DNA of 55,570 bases from JALNXF01 sp964555845 (GTDB lineage: Bacteria; Patescibacteriota; Gracilibacteria; BD1-5; UBA2023): NCBI GenBank assembly GCA_964555845.1, contig CAZKUA010000008.1, forward strand, positions 1-55,570, in the 5' to 3' direction. The notes under the pieces are model-generated. The model searched no databases. It had not been told where the DNA came from and worked only from the letters and a program-made list of their open reading frames with translations. The position numbers and the translations under genes were made by a program. How positions within the stretch are numbered: the first letter of the stretch is position 1; every line of letters starts with the position of its first letter. This document shows, piece by piece, positions 7,629-18,015 of this stretch.

Positions 7629-9515
7629 TTAATTTAATCCAAATCCATATTCCTTTTTGTCCTTATTCCCTTTTGTCTTAAATTTCTGTATTGCTGAAAT
7701 TATATCTTGAGTCGCGACTATTAGTGAATCTCTTGGAGCTCAAGCGATTTCTTCTCTGGCTTTTGTGTGTAATGTTAAACGAATTATCTCTTTGATATCA
7801 GCTCAAGAGAATCATTTACATAAAGGAATTAATCTTGAAATATCTATATTATCAACAAATATTTTTCTTTCAGTTCTTTTTTTGGCTGCATTTATATGTA
7901 TATCAAATATTTCTGCTATTCATTTTTTATCTGGTAAATCTATTTTTATTTGAAGAGTCATTCTTCAAGAACGAATAACAGCTTTATCTATTGCTTCTAA
8001 ATTATTTGTAGTTCCTATAAATACTACGTTTTCCAAATCTTCAAATCATCATAATTCAGTTAAGAAAGAATTTACTACTTTTATATCTTCTTTATCATTA
8101 CCTCTATCGCCTCTTTTTTTGAATAGCGCGTCTAGTTCTTCTAAAATTATTATTAAATATTTGTTTTCCTTAGTTATCTTCAATCTTAAAAATTTAAATA
8201 AATCTCAAATATTATTAGTTCATGTATTTATAAGAGCACCACTTAATATATCGTTAAGTTTTATATTATATACTTCAACATTTGCTAGGTTATTACCTAT
8301 TTCAGTTGCAAAAGCTTTTGCAAGAAGTGTTTTACCGGTTCCAGGAGGTCATTCAAGAACTAATCATGGTACACTCCCTGTAGCCCATGATTTCATCGTT
8401 TGCTCATATTTAAAAGACTCTATCATTCATTTTAATTCTTCTTTTGCATTATCTTGTCATCCTATCTCATCAAAATAAACGGGAGTTTTAATTTTTACAA
8501 GCAAGGATTTAAATTTCTCTCTTAATTTCTCTTCTTTTTTATCTGGAACTTCTTTAAAAAATTCCTCTCCATAAAGCATCATATTATTACTAAATGAATG
8601 AAACTTTTTCTCATTTTCATGATTTGTTATATCTCATATAAAATTTATAACCAAATTATTTAAATCTAACATTCTTATAAATAAATCTTTTATTAATTCA
8701 GGATTTATATCATTAGTTAATTCAGGATTATTTATCGTAAAAGCACAATAACTATCTTCATAATCTCAATAAGTTCTTCAACTATCTGTAAATTTCTCAA
8801 CCAAAATATAAAAACCTTTATAATCTGGATCAGCTATTGTAAATTTTCCATTTTTTGGCTTTCAAAAATATGCAGTAAGTTCTTTTATAATTTTGCCATA
8901 ATCCGCTATTTTTTCTTTTTTTAAATTTATAATTGTTGGATCATCATCTTCAACCCTTTCTGTTTTTGTTAATGCAATATTAAAAAAACTCTCATAAGTT
9001 CACTCTTCCTTATTTAGATAATAATGGTTTATCCCAAAATTTCATCAAATTTTAAAACCTCTTTCATATAGAAATCACAAACTTTTTAATTCATTTATAA
9101 AACTTTGTTCAGATCAAATATTTACACCATAAAATCAATTTTCTGAAATAATTAAATCTACCTTATGAATTATATTTCAGAGTATTCTATCAAGTTCTTT
9201 ATCTATATCTGGCTGTTCCCAGTTTTTAATATAATCTGGAAGTAATACTCAATTAACTATTGTAGAAAATAAATTTCCAAAAAAACTTATCTTATCATCA
9301 AATATAATTCAGTAAAACTTCTCAATTTTATATTGTAATACTTTTAAATCTTCTATTGAGATATTTTTTAATTTTCTCTCTAAATAACTATCTATTTTCT
9401 CTCTTCATAATTTTTGTAATATATCAATATTTAGAGTAAATACTTGATCATTAATATTATCTCTATTTTTTATTAATCACGATTGTAATAACTGTTCTTT
9501 ACGTAAAGTATTCAT
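7629..9515 (-). CDS. AAA+ ATPase with variant Walker B
   Basis: The product has 628 residues. The N-terminal ~370 residues are unrecognised and charged, possibly a substrate or adaptor domain. They are followed by a FtsH/Cdc48-type AAA module: Walker A GPPGTGKT at 389-396, Walker B region LIIILEELDALFKKRGDRG, sensor 1 VVFIGTTNNLEAIDKAVIRSGR and a lid with FSGADIKEIIRLT. The Walker B aspartate is replaced by glutamate (LEELDA instead of IDEIDA), while the catalytic Glu and the Arg-finger region (AVIRSGR) remain. There is no HExxH protease domain or transmembrane helix, so it is not FtsH. It probably remodels a protein complex of unknown identity. It is divergent from the gene at 9649. Confidence 0.85.
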
Positions 9516-9544
9516 TTAATAATTATTTAAGTTATAATATACTT

Positions 9545-9572
9545 TTTATAAGAAAAAAATCAGTTTTGTCAA
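9545..9572 (-). promoter_or_regulatory. Promoter of the AAA+ gene
   Basis: On the minus strand, TTGACA (9572-9567) and TATAAA (9550-9545) are separated by 16 bp, 30 nt before the start codon. Confidence 0.6.
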
Positions 9573-9590
9573 ACTATTTTTCCTGATTTT

Positions 9591-9619
9591 TTGACAAAAA
9601 CTACTATTTCTTATATAAT
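9591..9619 (+). promoter_or_regulatory. Consensus sigma70 promoter
   Basis: TTGACA (9591-9596), exactly 17 bp, TATAAT (9614-9619). This is a perfect consensus promoter 30 bp before the coiled-coil gene at 9649. It implies strong expression and a leader of ~22 nt. Confidence 0.85.
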
Positions 9620-9648
9620 GGACTAATATTTTTTAATTTTTTTAAAAT

Positions 9649-11016
9649 ATGACGCAATTTTCAAATAAGAATAATTCAACATTACAATCTTCTTTTTTAA
9701 ATGTTTGAAATCAGGAAATAAAAGAAAAAGAAGAAACTCAATCAATAATTGAGATTACTTGAAATACTCAAAAAAATTTATGAAAATTGTTAACTTGAGT
9801 ATCATTATTTTCGCTATTATCTAGTCAACCAGTCTTTGCTCTGGATAAATATGAACTTCTAGCCTCAAATGAGTTATCTTCTGGAATGCTAGTAGAAAAA
9901 AATAATCCAGAAAATGTAAAGAAATTCTTACTTGATGTGTGAATGGGTACAGAATTTGCACAAAGTGTAGCTTCACTTTCAGCCAAAAACCTTGAAGCAA
10001 GAAAAAAATGAGAAATTCCTAAAGATTATATTTTTCAAGTAGAGTCAATAAATTCTATAAAATCTAAAAAGGATTTAAGTCAAATTGTAAATAATTGAGA
10101 ACTATTACCAGAACTAAAAGAAAAAATTCCTGATATTACAAGAGAAAATTACAAGGATGTTATAGGGAAATTATATAATATGCAAGACCTTTCTATTTGG
10201 CTTAGAAGTCCAAATAATTCAGCCCTTACCAAGGAGCAATTTAATTCTTATTTAGATGAAAAAGCAAGTGAAAAACAAAGATGGTTAGCGAAAATTGAAG
10301 ATTTTGATAAAAAATATCCTGGTGCCGTAGAAGAATGGTTCAAATTATTCAATGAATCAAAAAAACAACTTACCTTTAATTCCAGAGAAACCCAAAGAAG
10401 ATTACTTGTAAACGCCTGATCTGTAGTTTTTTATAAAAATGTCTCAGAAAAAGGTAAACAAGCCCTAGCTCCACTCGCAGCCTCAAGCACTGCCGAAATC
10501 CTTTTTCTCACAAATCCAAATCTCCCATCTTGATGAGCAAAACTCACTCTCCAAAACGACAATCCCGAACTAAAACCCCTAAAATACATAATCCCCTCAG
10601 ACACTCAAATTCTATCAAATTCACTCCTAAAAGATATGCAAGGAGTATGAAATGTCGCACTAAATGGGATTGGGAAGGAATATAGTTTAAAAGAAAAATC
10701 CGCAAAACTAGATGAAAAATCCGCAAAACTAGATGAAAAATCCGCAAAACTAGATGAAAAATCCGCAAAACTAGATGAACATTTATATCTTACTAATAAA
10801 ATTTCATTATTATCTAATGAAATAGAAAAACTTGTTAAACAATATATAGAAATAGGAAAAACAAATGAAATACTTAAAAATGAAATAAATAATAAAATAG
10901 TAGAAATAGAAAAATTAAAAAAAGAAATAGATTTAAGAAAAAATGAAAATTTTTCTGGAGCATTGGCTCAATATAATATTGCAAAATTATGGATAGATAA
11001 ATTTAAAAAATATTAA
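9649..11016 (+). CDS. Coiled-coil protein with internal heptad repeats
   Basis: The product has 455 residues. After a ~45-residue polar N-terminus there is a hydrophobic, signal-like segment (LLTGVSLFSLLSSQPVFAL, about 46-64), so export or membrane anchoring from an internal signal is plausible. The middle is helical and charged. Residues ~349-376 are four perfect copies of EKSAKLD encoded by exact 21-bp repeats, continuing into a long coiled coil (ISLLSNEIEKLVKQYIEIG, then EILKNEINNKIVEIEKLKKE). It is driven by a consensus promoter. I recognise no family. The divergent partner is an AAA+ ATPase, so a functional pairing is possible but unproven. Confidence 0.75.
10693..10776 (+). repeat. Four exact 21-bp tandem repeats in a coding region
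   Basis: GAAAAATCCGCAAAACTAGA followed by T is repeated four times without mismatch (10693, 10714, 10735, 10756). The unit is exactly one coiled-coil heptad, so copy-number change lengthens the coil without a frameshift. Confidence 0.95.
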
Positions 11017-11085
11017 TTTAAAAAATCTTTTGATATTTTAATTATAAAATATAATATAATTATGTTAATATTAATATTGTAAATA

Positions 11086-12216
11086 ATGCCATATAAAGCT
11101 TTAGATAACTGAATTATTAAATATTTGTGAAATAATATAAATGCCTCAAAAATTATAGATTATAAAACCATAGATAATTCTTTACTTGAAAATAGAGTTT
11201 CAAGAGTAAAAAATGAAGAAATGTTTTTTCATATTGCAAACATAGATGATTGAATTTTTAACGCTTCAGTACAATATTTTATGAAAATTTGAGCTAAATG
11301 GACTAACTTACCACTTACAACTCTTATGATTTCTTCTCCTTGAGAAGTGTACGCTGGACAAAAACTTGATTATACAACTGATACATTGCCCATAGAGATT
11401 CCAAGTTGGTTTTGAAATAATAAAAGAATATTTTTATCTGAAAGCTCTCAATTTTATCTTGAATTAAATTTACTTATAAAATGATTAGATCAAGTTTTTA
11501 GTATCTATAATTCTTTTAGAAAAGAAAAATCTGATGCAACTCATTTATCAGAATTTCAACATATTGAATATGAGTGAAAAGTTGATTTAGAATGAGATAT
11601 AAAAGTTTTTATGTGATTATTTGAATATATTTTTGATTATTTAATAAAAAATAATAAAGAAAATTTATTATTTTTCTTAACAGAGGAAGAATTGAATAAT
11701 AAAATTAAATTAGTAAATAAATGACCAATAAGAATTTGATTTAGAGAAGCTTTAAATCTGCTATATAAAGAAACTTGAGATGAAAAATATAAAGACTTTA
11801 GCCTAAAAAATTTTTGAACTTGGGAAGAAGTGAAACTAACAGAAATATTAAAATCAAATGTAATAGTTGAGAAATTTCCTATGCTTCAAATTCCGTTTTA
11901 TCACGCTATTGCAGAAGAAGAAATTAATTGAGTACCTGTTGCTAAAAATGCGGATTTCATATTATATTGATATAGGGAAACTATTTGAGCTTGAGAAAGA
12001 ATAAAAGATAAAAATGTTTTACTAAAAAAAGCTGAAATTTTTAATTTGCCAGAAAATGATTATTTACCATATTTACAAACAAGAGATTTTCTAGATTATG
12101 AAGTAACAAGTTGATTTTGACTTGGTTGGCAAAGACTTACTCAATGGATTACAAATCAACCATATATTTATGAGGCAACTGTATTTCCGAGAACCCATTT
12201 AATTCCTAATCCTTAG
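11086..12216 (+). CDS. Class II aaRS-like catalytic core, Asp/Asn type
   Basis: The product has 376 residues ending in TAG. It resembles the catalytic core of aspartyl/asparaginyl-tRNA synthetases and their amidotransferase-like relatives. Motif 2 is FRKE at 144-147, with HLSEFQHIE at 153-161 (family: FRAE...RHLxEFxxxE). Upstream is FLSESSQFYLELNLL. Motif 3 is GFGLGWQRLTQWI from 343, then EATVFPRTHLIPNP. No N-terminal OB-fold anticodon-binding domain is present, so it probably does not charge tRNA normally. Stand-alone cores of this type make asparagine or ligate amino acids in specialised pathways. It heads a run of five closely spaced genes to 15767. Most glycines are UGA. Confidence 0.75.
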
Positions 12217-12221
12217 AAATT

Positions 12222-12989
12222 ATGGATTTAAAAGCTATTCAACATGAAGAAAATATATGGAATAATATTTTTAAAAAAGAATTAAAAAAAAATAAATTTG
12301 AAAAATTCTCATCTTTTTGGTGGGAAGAATATTATAATGAAATTACAAATTTTATAAGAAATAATATTATAATTAATCTTAAAAATAAAAATATATTAGA
12401 AGCTTGATCTTGATCATGAAAATCATCATTGCTTATTTGAAATTATGTAAAAAAAATTACATTATTTGATATTTCAGAAAGTGCTTTGAAATATGCAAAT
12501 TTCTTAGCTGAAAAGCTTTATATAAGTAATATATCATTTAAAAAGTGAAATATATTTAATATGGATTTAAAAAATAATTCTTTTGATTTTACATGGAATA
12601 TTTGAACCATAGAACATTATAACAATGAAGATATAAAAAAAATTCTTACTGAAATGTTTAGGGTTACTGAAAATAATTGATATATAGCTTTATGATTTCC
12701 AAATTTTTATTCATGACCTATTTTAAAAGCTTGGTTAAATAAAAAAATACCCTTTTTAAAGTGATATAAACTTGATACAGAAATATTTTATAGTAAAAAT
12801 GATATCTTAAATATAATAGAAGATATTAATTGAATAGAAATAGATGATTTAAAAATCAATAAATTCTGAAATTTTATGCCCATATGAACTCCAAAAATAT
12901 TATTATTTTTTTGAAAAAGATTAGAAAAATTTTTCTATAATAATAAGTTTTTAACTTTTATTTCATTTAAAATTATTAAAAATGGATAA
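12222..12989 (+). CDS. Class I SAM-dependent methyltransferase
   Basis: The product has 255 residues. Motif I is ILEAGSGSGKSS, with the glycines at 62, 64 and 66 all encoded by TGA. It is followed by LFDISESALKYAN (acidic residue binding the SAM ribose), then FDFTWNIGTIEHYNNEDIKKIL (motif IV, GTIEH of the UbiE/Methyltransf_11 type) and EMFRVTENNGYIALGFPN. It is a small-molecule-type methyltransferase. By my count 14 of its 15 glycines are UGA. It starts 5 bp after the aaRS-like gene, and its end overlaps the next gene by 8 bp, so translational coupling is likely. The substrate is unknown, presumably the product of the neighbouring ligases. Confidence 0.85.
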
Positions 12990-14157
12990 TCTTTATACTT
13001 TATGTAATTCTAACCTACAAATTCCTAATAAATGAGATGATAATACTAGTGCTCTAAACGATAATATTTTTCAAGAAAGAATACTATGATTACTAGAATA
13101 TAATTCATATTGAAGAGAAAAATATAATATTGATAATCTAGATTTATATAGACAAGAAATTATTTGAAAATTTTTAGATTTATTACAAAAATATTGATTT
13201 TGAAGAATAGATGAGGTTTTTTTGTGATCTTGAGTTGATGAAAGCGTTATATTTATAGGTTCTCATATAAGTGTATTAAAACCCTATTTTTTATCTTGAA
13301 ATTTTGATTGAGTTAATTGATATTTTATGCAACAAGAATGTCTAAGAACACATAATTTAAAAAATTTATTTGATGACTCAATTATTCCAAAATGGTGAAG
13401 TTGTTTTACTAGTTTATGAAGTATATCAAAACCTGACTGATGATTAGAAAAATCTTGTGAATTTATCTTAGATTATCTTATTAATTGATTACAAATTCCT
13501 TTGGAAAATATTTTAATAAGAATTTCATCTGAGGATCAAGATTTATTACAGGCATTGCAGCTTTTATGATACAAATGAAAAATTGAATTTGATTCAAAAC
13601 CTAAAGGTTATTATAGGCATAAACTTTGATTATGAGAAATAACTTGAAGAAATTTTAATATTGCATTAAGACATTGAAATGATGACATTTTCAATGATAT
13701 ATGAAATATAATACTTATAGAAGATAATAAAAAAATATATACAACAGAAATAGCTTTGTGACTTAATACTATATTATTGGAGTTATATTGACTTAATAAT
13801 ATATTTCAAACTACAAATATAGAAAAATACTATAACATAAACTCATGATTACATCCTAAATTAAAAGATTGTATAATATCTAGTATTCATCTTTTAAATG
13901 AATGAATAAAGCCCATAGCATCAAATAATAAATGAAGAATTTTAAGAAAATATATGAGATGAATATTATATTTTATAAAAAAATTATGATTAAATTTAGA
14001 TCAAATTTTAGAAATTTGTAAAAATTATGAACAAGATACTTTTTGAACTAATAATTGCTTAATTCTTATAAAAGAATATATATTATCATATGAAAATGAT
14101 TTGTTGAATAAAGCAGATTTATCTGATGAAGATAAAATAATAAAAATCTTATTATAA
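12982..14157 (+). CDS. AlaRS-like class II synthetase core (putative)
   Basis: The product has 391 residues and its start overlaps the methyltransferase stop. Residues ~86-147 recall the alanyl-tRNA synthetase active site: SVIFIGSHISVLKPYFLSG, FMQQECLRTHNLKNLFDD (compare QKCIR...KHNDLDxVG of AlaRS) and WGSCFTSLGSI. IPLENILIRISSEDQDLLQAL follows, then a glycine-rich region (LGLGEITGRNFNIALRHG). The editing and C-Ala domains of true AlaRS are missing, and the C-terminal ~130 residues are helical. It may activate an amino acid as adenylate for a non-tRNA acceptor. The family call is from short motifs only; the neighbourhood, with a second aaRS-like core, supports it. Confidence 0.5.
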
Positions 14158-14185
14158 AATTTTATTTTTTTAATTATTAAAAATT

Positions 14186-15163
14186 ATGATTATTCCAGCT
14201 AAATTACAAAAATGAGATGAAATTAGAGTTGTAGCTCTAGCTAGAAGTTTGTCTCTGGTTTGAGAAAAAAATACAAAATTAGCAATAGAAAAATTTGAAA
14301 AAGAGTGATATAAAATTACCTTTTGAAAGCATGTATGGGAAATGGATGAATTTAATTCATCTTCTATTGAATCTAGAATTGAGGATTTACATGAAGCATT
14401 TTTAGACAAAAATATTAAAGCTATTTTTACTGTTATTTGATGATATAATACGAATCAATTACTTGATTATATTGATTTTAATATTATTAAAAATAATCCT
14501 AAAATATTATGTTGATTTTCTGATATTACAGCAATTACAAATGCAATTACATATATTACATGAATAATTACATACTCTTGAACTCATTTTTCTACTTGGG
14601 CAATGCAAAAATGATTTGAATATAATTTGGAATATTTTAATAAATGTTTAACTCAAGATAAGTCTTTTAAAGTTATTCATTCTTATTCACGGAGTGATGA
14701 TTTTTGGTTTATAGACCAAGAAAATAGAGATTTTATACAAGATAAAGATTATTGGATTATTAATAAATGAAAAGCAACTTGAAAAATAATTTGATGACAT
14801 GTTCGTTGTCTTGCTTGCCTTCAATGAACAAAATATATGCCAAGTTTTAAAAATAGTATTTTATTTTTAGAAGAAGATGAAGAAACTAATTGACCTTTAT
14901 TTGATCGCCTTATTCAATCTCTCATTCATCAAAAAGATTTTTCTAAAGTTAATTGAATAGTTATCTGAAGATTTCAAAAAAATTCTAAAATAAGTAAAGA
15001 AAATTTAATAAAAATTATTAAAACAAAAAAAGAATTAAATAATATTCCAATTATTGCAAATACAGATTTTTGACATACAAATCCTCTTATTACATTTCCT
15101 ATATGATGAACTGCAAGTTTATTAGTAGAAGATAATGTAAATTTAGAAATTATAAATCATTAA
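14186..15163 (+). CDS. S66 family serine peptidase (LD-carboxypeptidase / MccF-like)
   Basis: The product has 325 residues. It shows the S66 signature throughout: IIPAKLQKGDEIRVVALARS at the N-terminus, AIFTVIGGYNTNQLL, nucleophile Ser112 in CGFSDITAI, the acidic catalytic residue within LFLEEDEET (about 228-233) and His297 in DFGHTNP. Members are murein LD-carboxypeptidases or MccF enzymes, which cleave the aminoacyl bond of microcin C and related aminoacyl-nucleotide inhibitors. Residues 163-190 (VIHSYSRSDDFWFIDQENRD) fit the MccF type, whose proteins often have this region. Lying next to two aaRS-like ligases, self-immunity or processing of an aminoacyl product is an attractive role, but a cell-wall role is not excluded. 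Confidence 0.85.
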
Positions 15164-15164
15164 A

Positions 15165-15767
15165 ATGAATAATATTTCTACAATTATTTTTGACTTATCA
15201 GAGGTTTATTTACAATGATTAAAGTGAGTAGAGTTTAGATTATCTAATATTTTATGAATTGATCATGAAATCATAAATAAAAGTTTTTTTACTCCTAAAT
15301 TAAGTTTATTATTTCATTGAAAAATAACAGAAGATGAGTATTTATTAGATTTAATAACATTAAATAACTGGAATATTAATAATTTAGTTTTCAAAGAATT
15401 AATTAGAGAAAATTTTATTGAAATATGAGAAACCAGAAGTATTATTGAAGAACTAAAAAATAATTGATATAAATTATGACTCTTATCTGTTCATGCAAGA
15501 GAATGGATAAAATATTGTAATGATAAATATAACTATCATTGTTTATTTGATTATATTGTTTATTCATTTGATATTTGAATTTCAAAACCAGATAAAGAAA
15601 GCTTTTTACATATAATCAATTTATCAAAAGATAATCCTAAAAATATTTTATTTATTGATGATAATCCTAAAAATATAGAATCTTCCATAAAATTATGAAT
15701 GAATTGAGTATTATTTGAAAATAGCATTGAATTAAAAAAAATATTAATTGAAATGAAAATTTTATAA
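15165..15767 (+). CDS. HAD-superfamily hydrolase
   Basis: The product has 200 residues and starts 1 bp after the previous stop. Motif I is IIFDLSEVYLQG with nucleophile Asp10; the second Asp of DxD is Ser, as in YihX-like phosphatases with FDLGNV. Motif II is LGLLSVHA, with Ser rather than Thr. Motif III lysine is in GISKPDKESF and motif IV in ILFIDDNPKNIESS. The helical cap lies between about residues 18 and 85. It is likely a small-molecule or nucleotide phosphatase and closes the five-gene cluster, where it might remove a phosphate from an intermediate or inactivate a nucleotide product. Confidence 0.85.
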
Positions 15768-15779
15768 TTTAGTGATTTT

Positions 15780-15808
15780 TTGATTTTTAAGAGTTTTTAT
15801 GATAAGAT
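15780..15808 (+). promoter_or_regulatory. Extended -10 promoter
   Basis: TTGATT (15780-15785), 17 bp, TGA-TAAGAT (-10 at 15803-15808). It gives the next gene its own transcript, separate from the five-gene cluster. Confidence 0.7.
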
Positions 15809-15844
15809 ATAAACATATTTTATTAATTCTTTTAATTATTATAT

Positions 15845-17470
15845 ATGAGTGAGATAAAAGAGAAATATACAGAAATACCTCAAAATCAAGAAAAGATAGA
15901 AAATAATACTGAAAATAGTATTATTGGTTTAATAAATAAGTTAAATCTTTTAGATAAAAAAAATGAAATATTAAATTTATATAATAATTTAGATGAAATT
16001 AATAAATGAAAATTTATTTTAGCAATAAAAGACAATGAAGAAACGATTTCAAAAACAATTGAGGAACTATTAGATGAATATGAAACTTATAAAAAAGAAG
16101 ATATAGTAGATAAAAAAGAAGATATAGTAGATAAAAAAGAAGATATAGTAGATAAAAAAGAGGTTGTAATAAATAAAAATGAAAAAGAAAAAATAGAACA
16201 AGCAAAAACCAGATTAGACGCGTTTTACAAAAATCTTTGAGTTAAAGACAAATCCGAATTTTTCAAACAAAATCCGGAGTTGAAGGTTATTTATGATAGT
16301 GAGGTTGCGAAATATAAGAAGATAAATCCTGGTATTGATCTGGGCGAGGAAAGTGATGGTGCTACGAAGTTGATGGTGAGGGTAGTTTTACAAAACCGTG
16401 ATAAAGTAAAAATTCCAGATTGAGCAAATATAAAGGAAATATTTTGAAATCTTGAATCTTCTGCTATAAGTTTGGGTATTGATTATAATTGTAAACTTTC
16501 TGACGCGGTAAGACCAGAAGACAAGTTATTAGCAAGAAATAGACAGGCAATATTAAATTGATGATTTAGTAATTTGAAATTAACTGATGATGTAATTAGA
16601 AAATGAAATGAATTAATTTATGAGAAAGATTGAGTAAAACAAGTTTGGAATATATGAGAAATTCCTCCAGGAAAATATCTTGAACAAGATTGAATAAAAA
16701 TATCCTCAAAACTTAAATATGAGCCAAATTATGAGAATTTAGTTAGGCTCGATGGACTTAGAAATGATATCGCCTTATATAGAAAGAATATTGCACAAAA
16801 TCAAGATGAATTAAATGAATTTTATGATCAATTTAAGGTTCAAAAAAATAATCCAAATTTACTTTTTAATGCTATAAATAATCAAATAGAAATAGAATGA
16901 GAGTGATTAACAAACGAAGAGAAAGAAAAATCAGTTCAAATAAATTCCTTAAAAAGTATAATTAAATTTATTAAGATACTTATTAATGAAATAGAAAGTA
17001 AAACGGCTTTAATTAAAATGAAGGAAGAAGAAATTACAAAATTAGAACAAAAAGAAAAATCAAGAATTCCAGATTATAAGGATACAATGACTAAAAATGA
17101 TGAAACAATTAAATTTAATTTAACTTATTTAAAATCTCTCCATCTTGATATTTTCTGAGATAAAATAGACAAATTTATCTATTTAATAAATCAACACAAA
17201 AGTTCTCTTGGTCATCCGTGAGCTGAAAATATCAATCTATCACAAAAATTATCACAAAATGATGAAATTCTTATTTCAAAAGCATTAATTAGAATATTGT
17301 GAGAAGATTGAGAAAAATTATTTAATAAAGACAAAACAAGGATGTTAGTTGATGAAAATACAACAAGTGAAAAAATTAAAGACAGATTAGTAAAAACTTG
17401 AGCTCTGGCACCAAATAGAACTGAAATAAATATTCTAAATATCGAATGAATTCTTGAAAAAGGGAAGTAA
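15845..17470 (+). CDS. Large cytoplasmic coiled-coil protein
   Basis: The product has 541 residues with no signal peptide. Residues ~84-105 are three perfect EDIVDKK heptads encoded by 21-bp tandem repeats. The region ~140-330 contains an unrecognised folded domain (IPDGANIKEIFGNLESSAISLGIDYN, SDAVRPEDKLLARNRQ, IPPGKYLEQDGIKI in successive stretches). ~300-410 is a long coiled coil. The C-terminal section (LDIFGDKIDKFIYLINQH and onward) is again globular. It carries UGA glycines throughout. It has its own promoter and a bidirectional terminator. I assign no function; the heptad expansion parallels the gene at 9649. Confidence 0.7.
16097..16159 (+). repeat. Three exact 21-bp tandem repeats in a coding region
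   Basis: GAAGATATAGTAGATAAAAA followed by A is repeated at 16097, 16118 and 16139 without mismatch, encoding EDIVDKK heptads. It is the second gene in the window with in-frame 21-bp heptad expansion. Confidence 0.95.
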
Positions 17471-17501
17471 GAAATTACAAAAATAATTTATAGTAAGAAA
17501 C

Positions 17502-17533
17502 AAAAAAAAAGTGATTTTTAATCACTTTTTTTT
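17502..17533. terminator. Bidirectional terminator
   Basis: AAAAAAAAAGTGATT (17502-17516), loop TTT, AATCACTTTTTTTT (17520-17533). It serves the genes converging from both sides. Confidence 0.85.
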
Positions 17534-17539
17534 GTTTTT

Positions 17540-17938
17540 CTAATGAATTGTACTTGATATAAATGTTACATTTCACTTTTGTATTACATTTGCCTGAATA
17601 TTTTTTTTATATAATTCACTCAGTAGTGAAATAATTCATACATCATGAAATATAAATGTGTCTTGTCATACTGCTTCTTTTGGATTTTCAATTAATTTTC
17701 CATTTGGTAGTCTAATTGTAAGATCTTCAATTCAATTATTATTTAGAAATACTAATAATTCTGTATATTCTTCAGGAGTTTCTATAGTATGTTTAAAAGA
17801 TACTTTAATTCATTTTTTACTATGAGTTGGTTCCATTAGAATTAATAGATTTTCTTTTGTTACTCAAACAGTTTGGTTTATTTTACCTGCATTTACTCCT
17901 TTTTTAGGAGATGCCCCTAGTTCTCTAACTTTGTTCAT
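17540..17938 (-). CDS. Hypothetical protein, 132 aa
   Basis: The product has 132 residues ending in TAG and several UGA glycines. No signal peptide. The first ~20 residues are basic and flexible (MNKVRELGASPKKGVNAGK). The rest alternates strands and helices (LLILMEPTHSKKGIKVSFKH, TPEEYTELLVFLNNNGIEDL, DTFIFHDVGIISLLSELYKK), suggesting one small alpha/beta domain. It ends next to a shared terminator and is separated from the holB-like gene by ~80 bp. I recognise no family. Confidence 0.6.
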
Positions 17939-18015
17939 ATTTATTAAAATTATTAAATAAGATTATTTATTTATAGACATTTTACATATAAAGTCAAGCT
18001 TTTTTCAAAAAAATC

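Noticed and set aside
7629..9515. FtsH protease
   Set aside because: No HExxH protease domain and no membrane helices; only the AAA module matches.
10544..10768. Minus-strand ORF with repeated RIFHLVL
   Set aside because: It is the antisense reading of the 21-bp coding repeat, not a gene.
10693..10776. CRISPR-like array
   Set aside because: Units are contiguous without spacers and translate as a coiled coil. No CRISPR array or cas gene was seen anywhere.
16014..16205. Leu/Tyr-rich minus-strand ORF opposite the heptad repeats
   Set aside because: It is the complement of the EDIVDKK repeats in a well-supported plus-strand gene.
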